A DNA stretch of 15,033 nt from an uncultured Mycoplasma sp. (GTDB lineage Bacteria; Bacillota_I; Bacilli_A; Mycoplasmatales; Mycoplasmoidaceae), in contig CAMWUV010000002.1 of assembly GCA_947177535.1 (NCBI GenBank), positions 1 to 15,033 of the forward strand, written 5' to 3'. The position numbers and the translations under genes were made by a program. Shown here piece by piece: positions 7,866 through 15,033 of the stretch. How positions within the stretch are numbered: position 1 is the first letter of the stretch; every line of letters starts with the position of its first letter. The notes beneath the pieces are model-generated. The model was not told the origin of the DNA. It made no database searches and was given only the letters and a program-made list of their open reading frames with translations.

Positions 7866-9599
7866 ATGAAACCTAGCAAGGCTTTTTGAGAAAATTTAGA
7901 AAAAGTTGCTCAAGAAAAAGAAACAAGCAAAGAAAATATTATTAATATTTTAAAAACTGCTTTAGAAAAATCATATTTGAAAGAAAATCCTGATGTGGAT
8001 ATTGAAACTGAAGTAAACCAAGATAAAGAAACAATAAAACTTTTTGAAAAAAGAATTGTAGTAGATAAATCTGAAGATGAAATTGATGATGATAAAGAAA
8101 TAAATTTAGCAGATGCTCAAGAATTAAAAAAATCATACAAACTTGGAGATATTGTTAAAACTGAAGTTGAAATAGCTCAATTTGAAAGAAGATTAGCTTT
8201 TCATTTTGGACAAATCTTAAACCACAATTTAAATGAAATTTCTAACTCAAAAATTTATGAAGAGTGAAAAGATAAAGTTGGTTATATCATTAGAGCTGAA
8301 GTTGAAAAAAATGAGCGTTTTGTTGAAGTAAATTTAGGAACAACAAAAGGAATTTTATTAAAACAAGATCAAATTCCAGGTGAATATTTAAATCCTGGTG
8401 AAAAATATTTGTTTGTAATTAAAGAAGTTAAACAACAAACAAAGGGATGACCCATTATTTTATCTAGATCTGATGAGAGACTTTTAAAATATCTTTTAAA
8501 GAATGAAATTTCAGAAATTGCTAATGGAACAATTGAAATTAAAAAAATTGCAAGAATTGTAGGATACAAAACAAAAGTAGCTATTGTTTCAAAAACATAT
8601 GGTGTTGATGCAATTGGTACAGCTGTTGGTCCAAAAGGTGAAAGAATTAAAAGAATTTCAGAAATGCTAAATAATGAAAGAATTGACATGATTTTATATG
8701 ATGAAGATCCAAAACAATTTTTAGTTAATGCATGTCATCCAGAAAAGATTTTAGGAATTGAAATTTCTGATGATGAAGATAAACCAGGATCAAAAATTAT
8801 AACAATTATTTGTAAAGAAGATAATTTATATAAATTAATTGGTAAAAATGGTGTTAATGTAAGACTTTTATCAAAACTAACTGGATGAAGTATTGATGTA
8901 GTTTCTGATGAATTTGCTAAAGAATCAAAAATAAAATATGAGGATGTTTCTCATCTTGTTTCTTCAAAAGTTAGACAACCAAAATCTAGTTTCATTAATA
9001 AAAATAGTCAAACTAGTAATAATAACTGAAAAGCAAGTAATAATAAAAGAAACAATAACAATAATAGTGAGTTTTATAATAATTTTTCTTCAGACCTGCC
9101 AATTGACACACCTTTTGATTATGAACAATACCGTGCTGATCTAGAAAGCATTACAGATGATGATATTGAAAACTTATTAAATACAACTTCAAATAGTTCT
9201 TCAAAAAAACAAAAAAAGAATTTTGATGATGACGAAGAAATTGTATTGGTTGATGGAACTGGTAAAGAAATTTTTGATGCTAAACTAAAATCAGAAGATA
9301 AACCAATTAGTAAGAAAAAAGAAAAAACAATAGAATTTAACCCTGACGAAATTGAAGCAGATGAACCAATTGTATCTAAAAAAATAAATATTAATATTGA
9401 TGATATTGGTGGAGATGATCCATTATTAAAAAATAAGAAAGAAAAAACTGTTAGAAACAAAAACATTAATAAACAAACAAAAGAAAAAAAAGAAAAAGTT
9501 AATGTTTTTGATGAGTTAATGGATGACACTGATGATATATCAGTTGAAGAAAATATAGATACATCAGAACTTGATAATTTAGAATTAGAAGATGAATAA
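7866..9599 (+). CDS. nusA: Transcription elongation/termination factor NusA with long acidic tail
   Basis: The 577-residue NusA binds RNA polymerase and nascent RNA, controlling pausing, intrinsic termination and coupling with ribosomes. Domains in order: RNAP-binding N-terminal domain (about 1-130), S1 domain (about 134-200, beginning WKDKVGYIIRAEV), KH1 with GPKGERIKRI (about 258) and KH2 with IGKNGVNVR (326-329 is GKNG). After about residue 345 the protein becomes low-complexity: Asn/Lys/Ser-rich, then strongly acidic blocks alternating with Lys-rich ones to the end. E. coli-type AR repeats are not seen. Extended C-termini are known in mycoplasma NusA, where NusA bridges polymerase and ribosome in M. 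pneumoniae. GGAG (7857-7860) sets the start. Several TGA codons are Trp. It heads the nusA-ylxR-infB-rbfA operon; rimP is not upstream. Confidence 0.95.
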
Positions 9600-9858
9600 A
9601 AAAAATTTTCGTGTTTGTTGCATATCTAAAGAGAAAACATTAAAAGAAAATTTAATAAAGATAACAAAAATTAATAATGATATTTTTATAAATGACAATA
9701 GTGTTCAAGGTAGATCTGTTTATTTTTTGCAAGATAAATTAAAAGAAATAAACATTAATAAATTTTTTAATGTTATTAAATCTAAATTAAAATTTAATTT
9801 AGATGAATCTAACAAATTAAAAATTATTGAATTTATAAATAATAGTCAAAAATTATAG
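9592..9858 (+). CDS. ylxR: YlxR/RnpM family RNA-binding protein
   Basis: The 88-residue basic protein sits between nusA and infB, the standard place of ylxR in Firmicutes and Mollicutes. It has the family pattern: RVCC near residues 7-10 with a downstream Lys, LIKITKINND, and QGRSVYF (39-45) corresponding to the conserved GRgaY motif. B. subtilis YlxR (RnpM) binds RNase P RNA and modulates RNase P activity. The ATG overlaps the nusA stop by eight bases, indicating coupled translation. YlxQ (L7Ae-like), often next in Firmicutes, is absent. The sequence is divergent, so the call rests on motif plus context. Confidence 0.8.
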   Translation: MNKKNFRVCCISKEKTLKENLIKITKINNDIFINDNSVQGRSVYFLQDKLKEININKFFNVIKSKLKFNLDESNKLKIIEFINNSQKL

Positions 9859-9871
9859 TAAAGGGTAAATT

Positions 9872-11725
9872 ATGAAAAAAAATACAAAAACTAAAAATAA
9901 TAAAAAATATAGTAAAAAAAGTGTTGATAACAGATCAAATATTGACATAAAATCACAATTTAAAAAAGTAGAAATAGGAATTAAAAATGGAGTTTTTGTA
10001 TTTACTAATAATTTAACTATTGATGAGTTCTCAAAAAAAATTAATAAAAGTAGTTCTGAAATAATAAAGTATTTATTTTTAAATGGAATTACTTGTAATT
10101 TGAATACTTTGTTAGATGAAAGACAAATTGGAGAACTTTGTTTAGAATTTGGATATGATTTTAAAAAAGAACTTCAAATTAATGAAGATAATTTTTTAGA
10201 TAATATTGTATTTGAAGATAAAGCAGAACATTTGATTAAAAGACCACCGATTGTAACAATTATGGGACATGTTGATCATGGGAAAACTACTTTGCTAGAT
10301 ACAATTAGAAAATCAAATATTGCTGAAAAAGAAGCAGGAAAGATTACACAAAGCATAGGTGCTTATCAAGTTGAGTGAAAGAAAAATTTAATTACTTTTA
10401 TTGATACTCCAGGTCATGAAGCTTTTTCTAAAATGCGTGCTGTTGGTGCTGATTTAACTGACATTGTTATTTTAGTTGTTGCAGCAGATGATGGATTAAA
10501 ACCTCAGACTGAAGAAGCGATTGATCATGCTTTATATGCTAAAGTTCCTATTATTGTTTTTATTAATAAAATGGACAAGCCAGGTGCTAACATTGATAAA
10601 ATTATGAAACAACTTTCTGATAAAGATGTGGTTTGTGAAGAATGAGGTGGTAAAACAATGGTTGTTAAAGGTTCAGCAATTAATGGGGATGGTATTAATG
10701 AACTTTTAGAAGCAATTATTTTAACTGCTGAGATAATGGAATTAAAAGCTAATAAAGATCGTTTAGCAAATGGAATAGCAATTGAAGCAAGTATGGATAA
10801 AGGTGAAGGTGCTGTAGCAGATTTATTAGTTCAAAGTGGAACTCTTGCTGTAAATGATTATATTTTAGTTGGTGAATTTTATGGAAAAGTAAAAAAAATG
10901 GTTGACTATAATAGAAAAGAAATTAAATTTGCTCATCCATCAACACCAGTTAGAATTAGTGGATTAAATGGAATTCCAAAATCTGGTGATAAATGAATTG
11001 TTACTAAAGACGAAAAATTATTAAAAGAACTTAGTGCTAAAAGACAACAAAACACAAAACAAAAAAAATTATTAAATTTTGGTAGTAATGTGAATGAAAC
11101 CAATGCTAATAATAAAGAATTAAATATTATTTTAAAAACTGATAATAATGGGTCTTTAGAAGCAATTAAAAATTTATTAAAATCACTTGATATTCCTGGT
11201 GCAAAATTAAATTTAATTAGAGGTGCTATTGGTCATATTAATGAATCAGATGTTGATTTAGCAAGAACATCAAAATCTTTAATTATTTCTTTTAATTTAA
11301 AAACATCAATAAAAGTTAATGATTATGCAACATCAATGGGAATAAAAATCAAAAATTATAATATCATTTATCAAATTAAAGATGAAATTGAAAAATTATT
11401 AAAAGGTATCTTAGATCCAGTTTATGTTGAAAAAGAATTGGGAACAGTTGAAGTTAGACAAATTTGACAGCACTCATCAATTGGAAAAATTGCTGGTTGT
11501 CGTGTTTTAACTGGTGAAATAAAAAGAAATGCATTAGCAAGAATTAAAAGAAAAAACACTGAAATAATTTCTGGTGCTAAAATTAATTCATTAAAACATG
11601 GAAAAGAATCAATTAGTAATGCATTAGCAGGAAAAGAATGTGGTTTTACTTTAGAAAATTTTAATGATTTTGTTGAAGGAGATATAGTTGAAATATATGA
11701 AATTGTAGAGGAAAGTCATGAGTAG
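9872..11725 (+). CDS. infB: Translation initiation factor IF-2
   Basis: The 617-residue GTPase loads fMet-tRNA on the 30S subunit and promotes 50S joining. A short basic N-terminal region is followed by an IF2-N type segment (about 45-95). The G domain is complete: G1 GHVDHGKT (132-139), the switch I region [11 protein letters not shown]3 DTPGHE (178-183), G4 NKMD (232-235) and G5 in KGSAI. Beta-barrel domain II ([21 protein letters not shown]), domain III and the C-terminal fMet-tRNA domain (VEVRQI to the end) follow. Length equals the short mycoplasmal IF2. Four TGA codons are Trp (10376, 10643, 10994, 11465). Shine-Dalgarno AAAGGG (9860-9865). The gene ends in TAG and overlaps rbfA by eight bases. 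Confidence 0.97.
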
Positions 11726-12065
11726 TAATATTAGAATAGAAAGATATGAATCCATTATTTTTGATCTAATTTCTAGTGCAATTACAAATGAAATTTATGA
11801 TTCAACTATAAAACTTGCAACAGTTCATTATGTAAAGTTATCAAAAGATAAAAGTATTGCTAAAATTTATATAAGTTGTTATGATAAAACAATGATGACT
11901 AAAATATTAAAAAAGATAAATGCAGCATCAGGATTTTTTAGAACAGTTTTAGCTAAAAACTTAAATTTAAGAAAAGTCCCTGCAATTGTTTTTTTAAATG
12001 ATGATTCAATCGATAAAATAGATGAAATTAATTCACTATTAGAACAAATTAAAGGAAATAAATAA
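11718..12065 (+). CDS. rbfA: Ribosome-binding factor A
   Basis: The 115-residue single KH-fold protein helps mature the 30S subunit (16S rRNA 5' end, helix 1 region). Supporting pattern: N-terminal helix IRIERYESIIFDLISSAI, a central strand with YVKLSKDKSIAKIYIS, and the signature LAKNLNLRKVPAIVFLNDDS (about 79-98) matching the family's R..lA..l.lR..P.l.F..D. Family-typical length. The start overlaps the infB end and is preceded by AGAGGAAAG (11706-11714). The infB-rbfA order is near universal. Confidence 0.93.
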   Translation: MSSNIRIERYESIIFDLISSAITNEIYDSTIKLATVHYVKLSKDKSIAKIYISCYDKTMMTKILKKINAASGFFRTVLAKNLNLRKVPAIVFLNDDSIDKIDEINSLLEQIKGNK

Positions 12066-12067
12066 TT

Positions 12068-12736
12068 ATGTCTGATAACAAAAAAGAAAAGGATATTAAT
12101 ATAAGTAGTGGATCTGTTTTTAATAGAGATGATTTTAAAACTATTAAAGCAGAAAGTGAAACAAATAAACCAGAAGTACTTGTTCAATCTAGGAATCCTA
12201 ATCCAGTAGATAAGAATGAAACTTTTTTTGAAAAATTTGAAAGATCAAAAAAAGATTTTGCTAAAGAAAAAAGAAAAGAAAAAAATTTAGCAAAAAAGAC
12301 ACTTTCTACCAAAAACAAATTAATAGGTTTTGAAAATAAATTAAGAGATGATGCTTTTTTTAAAAAGTTTTGAATAGTAATGATTATAGTTACAGCTATA
12401 TTGTTGACTTATGCTTGTGTTGTTGTAGGTTTTTTAGGACCTTATTTTTCTTCAGTTGAAAATAGTAGTAAGTGAGTTCCTGCTGTAAATATTTATGGAG
12501 GATTAACCAAAACATCAATTATTTTTTCAGGAATTGCAATTTGTTTAATACCAATACCATATATTTTCTTGTTGGCTTTATGATTTGTTGGTGTTAATAA
12601 TGTCCATCGAAGCAAAACATTTATTAATTCAAATTTGATTATTTTATCAATATCAGCAGTTCTTTTAATTTTGGTAATACCATTATCTTCAATAGTATTT
12701 AATCAAGTGATTGGCTATTTACCACTACAATCTTAA
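12068..12736 (+). CDS. Three-pass membrane protein of unknown function
   Basis: The 222-residue protein starts two bases after the rbfA stop, so it is part of the nusA operon. AAAGGA (12051-12056) at the end of rbfA is the likely ribosome binding site. The first 100 residues are charged and Lys-rich with coiled-coil tendency and are presumably cytoplasmic. Transmembrane segments lie at about 102-124 (beginning WIVMIIVTAILL), 149-176 and 189-211. I recognise no family. M. genitalium also has an uncharacterised membrane protein (MG144) after rbfA, so it may be the positional counterpart; that is inference from order, not alignment. TGA codons (12371 and others) read as Trp; under the standard code only the soluble N-terminal third would be found. 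Confidence 0.85.
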
Positions 12737-12767
12737 AAAAATAGAAGGATATCCTTCTATTTTTTTT
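12735..12767 (+). terminator. Perfect palindromic terminator ending the nusA operon
   Basis: ATAGAAGGAT (12741-12750) is the exact reverse complement of ATCCTTCTAT (12751-12760), with an A-run to the left (12735-12740) and eight T (12760-12767) to the right. It starts inside the stop codon of the membrane protein gene and should work in both directions. Confidence 0.88.
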
Positions 12768-12772
12768 ATAAT
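12767..12772 (+). promoter_or_regulatory. Possible -10 box of the deoxyribosyltransferase gene
   Basis: A perfect TATAAT begins in the last T of the terminator's T-tract. A transcript starting near 12779 would have a leader of about 15 bases containing AAAGGAG (12782-12788). No convincing -35 is seen; the spacing would place one inside the terminator stem. Read-through from the nusA operon is the alternative. Confidence 0.4.
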
Positions 12773-12794
12773 TTTTTATATAAAGGAGAAAATT

Positions 12795-13244
12795 ATGAAG
12801 TTATATTTAGCAGGTTCTTTATTTAATGAAGCTGAAGTTGCACAAAGAAAAAAAGAGGGAGAAATTTTAAAAACTAAATTTCCCAATCTTATTATTTTTA
12901 ATCCAATTGAACAACCTTTTAATTTAAACAAAGAAAGTTTACCAACTCCAATTGATATTTTTAATGGTGATACAAAAGAAATTGTAAATTGTGATATTTT
13001 TTTAGCAGACATTACTAATAATGATCCAGGTGTTGTAATGGAGTTGGGAATTGCAGTTGCAATTAAAATTCCTCATATTATATGTGTTAATTCCGATATT
13101 AGAATAAAATCAGCAAACAAATATGATATTCCAACTTATTCAATCAATCACTATGTTTTAGGTGGTATTTTAAAATATGGAAAATTATTTTATAGTTTTA
13201 AAGATGCTGTAAATGAAATTGAAAAAATATTAGTACATAAATAA
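12795..13244 (+). CDS. ndt: Nucleoside 2-deoxyribosyltransferase
   Basis: The 149-residue enzyme exchanges bases between 2'-deoxynucleosides via a covalent deoxyribosyl-enzyme intermediate. Family (PF05014) features: N-terminal YLAGSLF (4-10) at the first strand, CDIFLADI with Asp67, and NDPGVVMELGIAVA with Asp78 and catalytic nucleophile Glu83, matching the GMELGYA motif of Lactobacillus leichmannii NDT (Glu98). Length is typical (about 150-160). AAAGGAG (12782-12788) selects ATG 12795; the same frame is open further upstream, but that part overlaps the terminator and has no homology. Function fits the deoD-deoA-cdd operon 8 kb upstream: deoxynucleoside salvage without de novo synthesis. Purine versus pyrimidine preference (type I or II) cannot be read. 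Confidence 0.88.
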   Translation: MKLYLAGSLFNEAEVAQRKKEGEILKTKFPNLIIFNPIEQPFNLNKESLPTPIDIFNGDTKEIVNCDIFLADITNNDPGVVMELGIAVAIKIPHIICVNSDIRIKSANKYDIPTYSINHYVLGGILKYGKLFYSFKDAVNEIEKILVHK

Positions 13245-13290
13245 ATGAAATACATTGCTAATATGTTGATTAATAAAATAATTAATAAAT

Positions 13291-13299
13291 TGTTATAAT
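13291..13299 (+). promoter_or_regulatory. Extended -10 promoter of rpsF-ssb-rpsR
   Basis: TGTTATAAT combines a perfect TATAAT (13294-13299) with the upstream TG of an extended -10. TTGATT (13266-13271) is too distant (22 bases) to be a standard -35. The start near 13306 would give a leader of about 73 bases holding the structured element that follows. Confidence 0.65.
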
Positions 13300-13305
13300 T
13301 ATAAT

Positions 13306-13367
13306 TGCATTTTAAAATCACAGAATGCACTCTTTGCCGAGTTTAGGCTATATCCATAAAGAGGGAG
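13306..13367 (+). promoter_or_regulatory. S6:S18-type autoregulatory leader of rpsF
   Basis: TGCATT (13306-13311) can pair AATGCA (13324-13329). Directly next, CTCTTT (13330-13335) pairs AAAGAG (13358-13363), enclosing a conserved-looking CCG (13337-13339) on the 5' side and a GG/CC apical hairpin (13346-13347 with 13354-13355). The known S6:S18 leader motif is a helix with a CCG bulge mimicking the 16S rRNA site. The 3' strand of the helix runs into the Shine-Dalgarno sequence AGGGAG (13362-13367), so protein binding could block translation. The exact inner pairing is ambiguous by eye. Confidence 0.6.
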
Positions 13368-13378
13368 AGAATAAAAAA

Positions 13379-13816
13379 ATGCCAAAATATGAAATTATGC
13401 TTGTTGTAGATGGTTCTGTTAAAGAAACAGATGCAATTAGTGTTGTAAATGATTTAAAAACAATCTTAAAAGACTCTAGAGATTTTAAATTAGATAAGTG
13501 AGGTTTAAAAGATTTAGCTTATCCAATTAAGAAAAAAAATAGAGGATATTACTTTATACTTAATTTTTATAATGAAAATGCTGAATCAATTAAAGAATTC
13601 AGACGTGTTACATTGTTGAAAAAAGAAATTTTAAGACATTTAGTTATTAATTTAGAAAAAGATTATGGTTATAAAGCCAAAACAAATCCTAAAAAAATTA
13701 TTAGATCTCAGTTTAGAGCTGACAGATATAAAAGAATTAAAGAACAAACTCTTGCTGAACAAGAAAAAATTAAAAAAGAAAGAGATACTACGCCAGTTAA
13801 GTTGACTGACATTTAA
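13379..13816 (+). CDS. rpsF: 30S ribosomal protein S6
   Basis: The 145-residue S6 has the family's N-terminal strand YEIMLVVDG (4-12), the central [27 protein letters not shown] region and the [16 protein letters not shown] segment near 75-90. The Trp at about 41 is TGA, so a standard-code reader would find only the end. About 40 residues beyond the usual end of S6 are charged and Lys/Arg/Glu-rich; C-terminal tails are common in mycoplasmal S6. S6 pairs with S18 in the 30S platform, and the S18 gene is two genes downstream. The start follows AGGGAG at 13362-13367. Confidence 0.94.
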
Positions 13817-13845
13817 TTTAGTGTTTCTTTGTAAGGAGAAAAAAC

Positions 13846-14394
13846 ATGAACAAAGTATTTATGGTGGGAAGACTTGCGCAAGATCCGCAACAATTTGTTA
13901 CACAAAATGGAATAACTCAATCTAGAATTTCAGTTGCTTCAAGTGATAATTGAAATAAAAATGAAACTTATTTTTTTCCTTGTGTTGCTTGACAAAGTAC
14001 AGCAAATTTTATCAATTCCTATTTACATAAAGGTGATTTAGTAGCAATTGATGGAAAATTAATAAGAAGAAGCTATCTTTCAAAAGAGGGAAAAACAGTG
14101 TATATTGTTGAAGTTGTAATTGAATCTATTAAACCTTTATATACAAAAAGTAATGATAGCAATATTCCTTCATCACTTGATAAAAATTATAAAAATAATT
14201 ACACAAAAACAAACAGCACTCAAAATGCAGCTAAAACTACAGAAGATGTTTTAAAACAATTTGAAGATTTAGAATCACCTGCTCAAAATGAAATAAATGA
14301 TTCTAATAGTTTTAGTGATGATCCTTTTGCAATGAATGATGATGATTCTGATAGTGTTGTTAACTTAGATTGATTAGATGAATTTAAAGATTAA
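13846..14394 (+). CDS. ssb: Single-stranded DNA-binding protein
   Basis: The 182-residue SSB protects ssDNA in replication and repair. The OB-fold domain is residues 1 to about 100: NKVFMVGRLAQDP, the FFPCVAWQSTANFI strand-helix, and GDLVAIDGKLIRR. Residues about 105-165 are a low-complexity linker (Asn, Thr, Lys, then Gln and Glu). The acidic tip has DDDSDS and ends WLDEFKD instead of the common DDIPF, so the partner-binding tip is altered though still acidic with aromatic residues. Three TGA codons are Trp, the last in the tail. Shine-Dalgarno AAGGAG (13833-13838). The rpsF-ssb-rpsR order is widely conserved. Confidence 0.95.
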
Positions 14395-14410
14395 TTTGGA
14401 GTTTTAAATA

Positions 14411-15033
14411 ATGAAAAAAGAAGCAAAAACCACAACTAAAAAAGCAGATACTGCAAAAAAAGCAGAAAAAAAAGTTGCTGCTAAAACAAAAAAAACAGAA
14501 GTAAAAACAAAAGCAAAAACTGAAGTTAAAAAAGAAGTTAAAAAAGCACCAGCAAAAGTATCAGCAAAAAAAGAAACAACTACAACTTCAAAAAAAGTTT
14601 CTAGTGCAACTAAAGCAAAAGCTACATCAACTTCTACAGTAGAAAAGAAAACATCAAAAAAAGCTGTTGCTACAAAGTTAGAAACTACAAAAACTGAAAT
14701 TAAACAAACATCAAAACCATCATTAGTTAAAGAACAATCATCAACTACACCTATAAGTGTTAAATCTAAAGAAAAAAGTGAATTAAAAAAAGATTTTAAT
14801 TCTGGCGAAAAGTCAAATTTTGCAAAATATAACAGAGGATATCCAAATAAATTTGGAAGGAGAAAAAGATTCTGTAAACTTTGTGCAAAAGGAGTTGAAC
14901 ATGTTGATTACAAAGATGTAGATTTATTGTATAAATATCTAACTCCTAATTTAAAAATTGCATCTAGAAAAGTTACTAGTTCTTGTTCTAAACACCAAAC
15001 TAGAGTTTCTAATGCTATTAAAAGAGCAAGAAT
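14411..15033 (+). CDS. rpsR: 30S ribosomal protein S18 with long Lys/Ala/Thr-rich N-terminal extension (3' end cut)
   Basis: The reading frame starts at ATG 14411 behind GGAG (14398-14401) and runs open through the window edge, giving 207 visible codons. The S18 core begins near residue 150: RRKRFCKLC with Cys155 and Cys158, DYKDVDLLYKYL, KIASRKVTSSCSKHQ with Cys192 and His195, and AIKRAR; these are the zinc-binding (C+) S18 features. Normal S18 is about 75-105 residues in total. The roughly 150 residues in front are unusual: repeated KKAEKK, AAKTKKTE and KAKTEVKKE type segments resembling histone H1 tails, then a more mixed Ser/Lys stretch. The frame is continuous into the core with no stop, so it is probably a real extension, though a downstream start is possible. 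Only the last few residues are missing. Confidence 0.93.
   Translation, partial: MKKEAKTTTKKADTAKKAEKKVAAKTKKTEVKTKAKTEVKKEVKKAPAKVSAKKETTTTSKKVSSATKAKATSTSTVEKKTSKKAVATKLETTKTEIKQTSKPSLVKEQSSTTPISVKSKEKSELKKDFNSGEKSNFAKYNRGYPNKFGRRKRFCKLCAKGVEHVDYKDVDLLYKYLTPNLKIASRKVTSSCSKHQTRVSNAIKRAR

Noticed and set aside
8369..8689. 106-codon minus-strand reading frame opposite nusA KH1
   Set aside because: It is the antisense shadow of a conserved coding region with no supporting start signals.
8938..9144. 68-codon + frame within nusA in another phase
   Set aside because: It is a hydrophobic low-complexity shadow of the Asn/Lys-rich NusA tail.
9119..9529. 136-codon minus-strand reading frame opposite the nusA tail
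   Set aside because: It is the complement of the acidic/Lys-rich repeats of NusA, giving a Ser/Phe-rich low-complexity product with no RBS or family.
12711..12794. Upstream in-frame extension of the deoxyribosyltransferase
   Set aside because: It overlaps the preceding gene's end and its terminator and lacks an RBS. AAAGGAG points to ATG 12795, where family homology begins.
1..15033. CRISPR arrays, insertion sequences, tRNA genes, phage or defence systems
   Set aside because: I read both strands for direct repeat arrays, transposase motifs, tRNA T-loop/CCA patterns and toxin-antitoxin or restriction motifs and found none.

Overview
The window is AT-rich DNA from a mollicute. UGA must be read as tryptophan (genetic code 4): every long gene is interrupted by in-frame TGA codons at family-conserved or frame-continuous positions, and only TAA and TAG end genes. 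All genes found lie on the + strand. Gene content and order resemble Mycoplasma sensu lato (a deoD-deoA-cdd-phosphomutase cluster, nusA-ylxR-infB-rbfA, rpsF-ssb-rpsR). I cannot fix the species; the M. pneumoniae / M. penetrans / M. iowae assemblage is a reasonable guess.

Layout: (1) 1-495, no protein gene that I can defend. A GC-richer, heavily self-complementary stretch at about 135-385 is followed by a strong intrinsic terminator, which looks like a free-standing structured RNA. I could not match it to a family. (2) 496-4612, a nucleoside catabolism operon: purine nucleoside phosphorylase (deoD), thymidine/pyrimidine phosphorylase (deoA), cytidine deaminase (cdd) and a phosphopento/hexomutase. 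A hairpin terminator follows. deoC, which sits between deoD and deoA in M. genitalium, is absent here. (3) 4875-7751, a 958-residue exported protein of unknown function with its own promoter. (4) 7866-12736, the transcription/translation operon nusA, ylxR (rnpM), infB, rbfA and a three-pass membrane protein, closed by a perfect palindromic terminator. A terminator-type hairpin sits directly in front of the nusA ribosome binding site, a layout that fits NusA-controlled attenuation. (5) 12795-13244, a nucleoside 2-deoxyribosyltransferase, functionally related to region 2. (6) 13379 to the end, rpsF-ssb-rpsR. The leader looks like the S6:S18 autoregulatory element, and rpsR (cut by the window edge) carries a very unusual N-terminal extension of about 150 residues rich in lysine, alanine and threonine.

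Together the metabolic genes let a host-dependent cell split scavenged (deoxy)nucleosides into bases and sugar-1-phosphates, deaminate cytidine, isomerise the sugar phosphates toward central metabolism, and exchange bases on deoxyribose. The rest is core information processing, plus one probable surface protein. The observations most worth following are the unassigned RNA upstream of deoD, the nusA leader terminator, the S6:S18 leader and the histone-like tail on S18.
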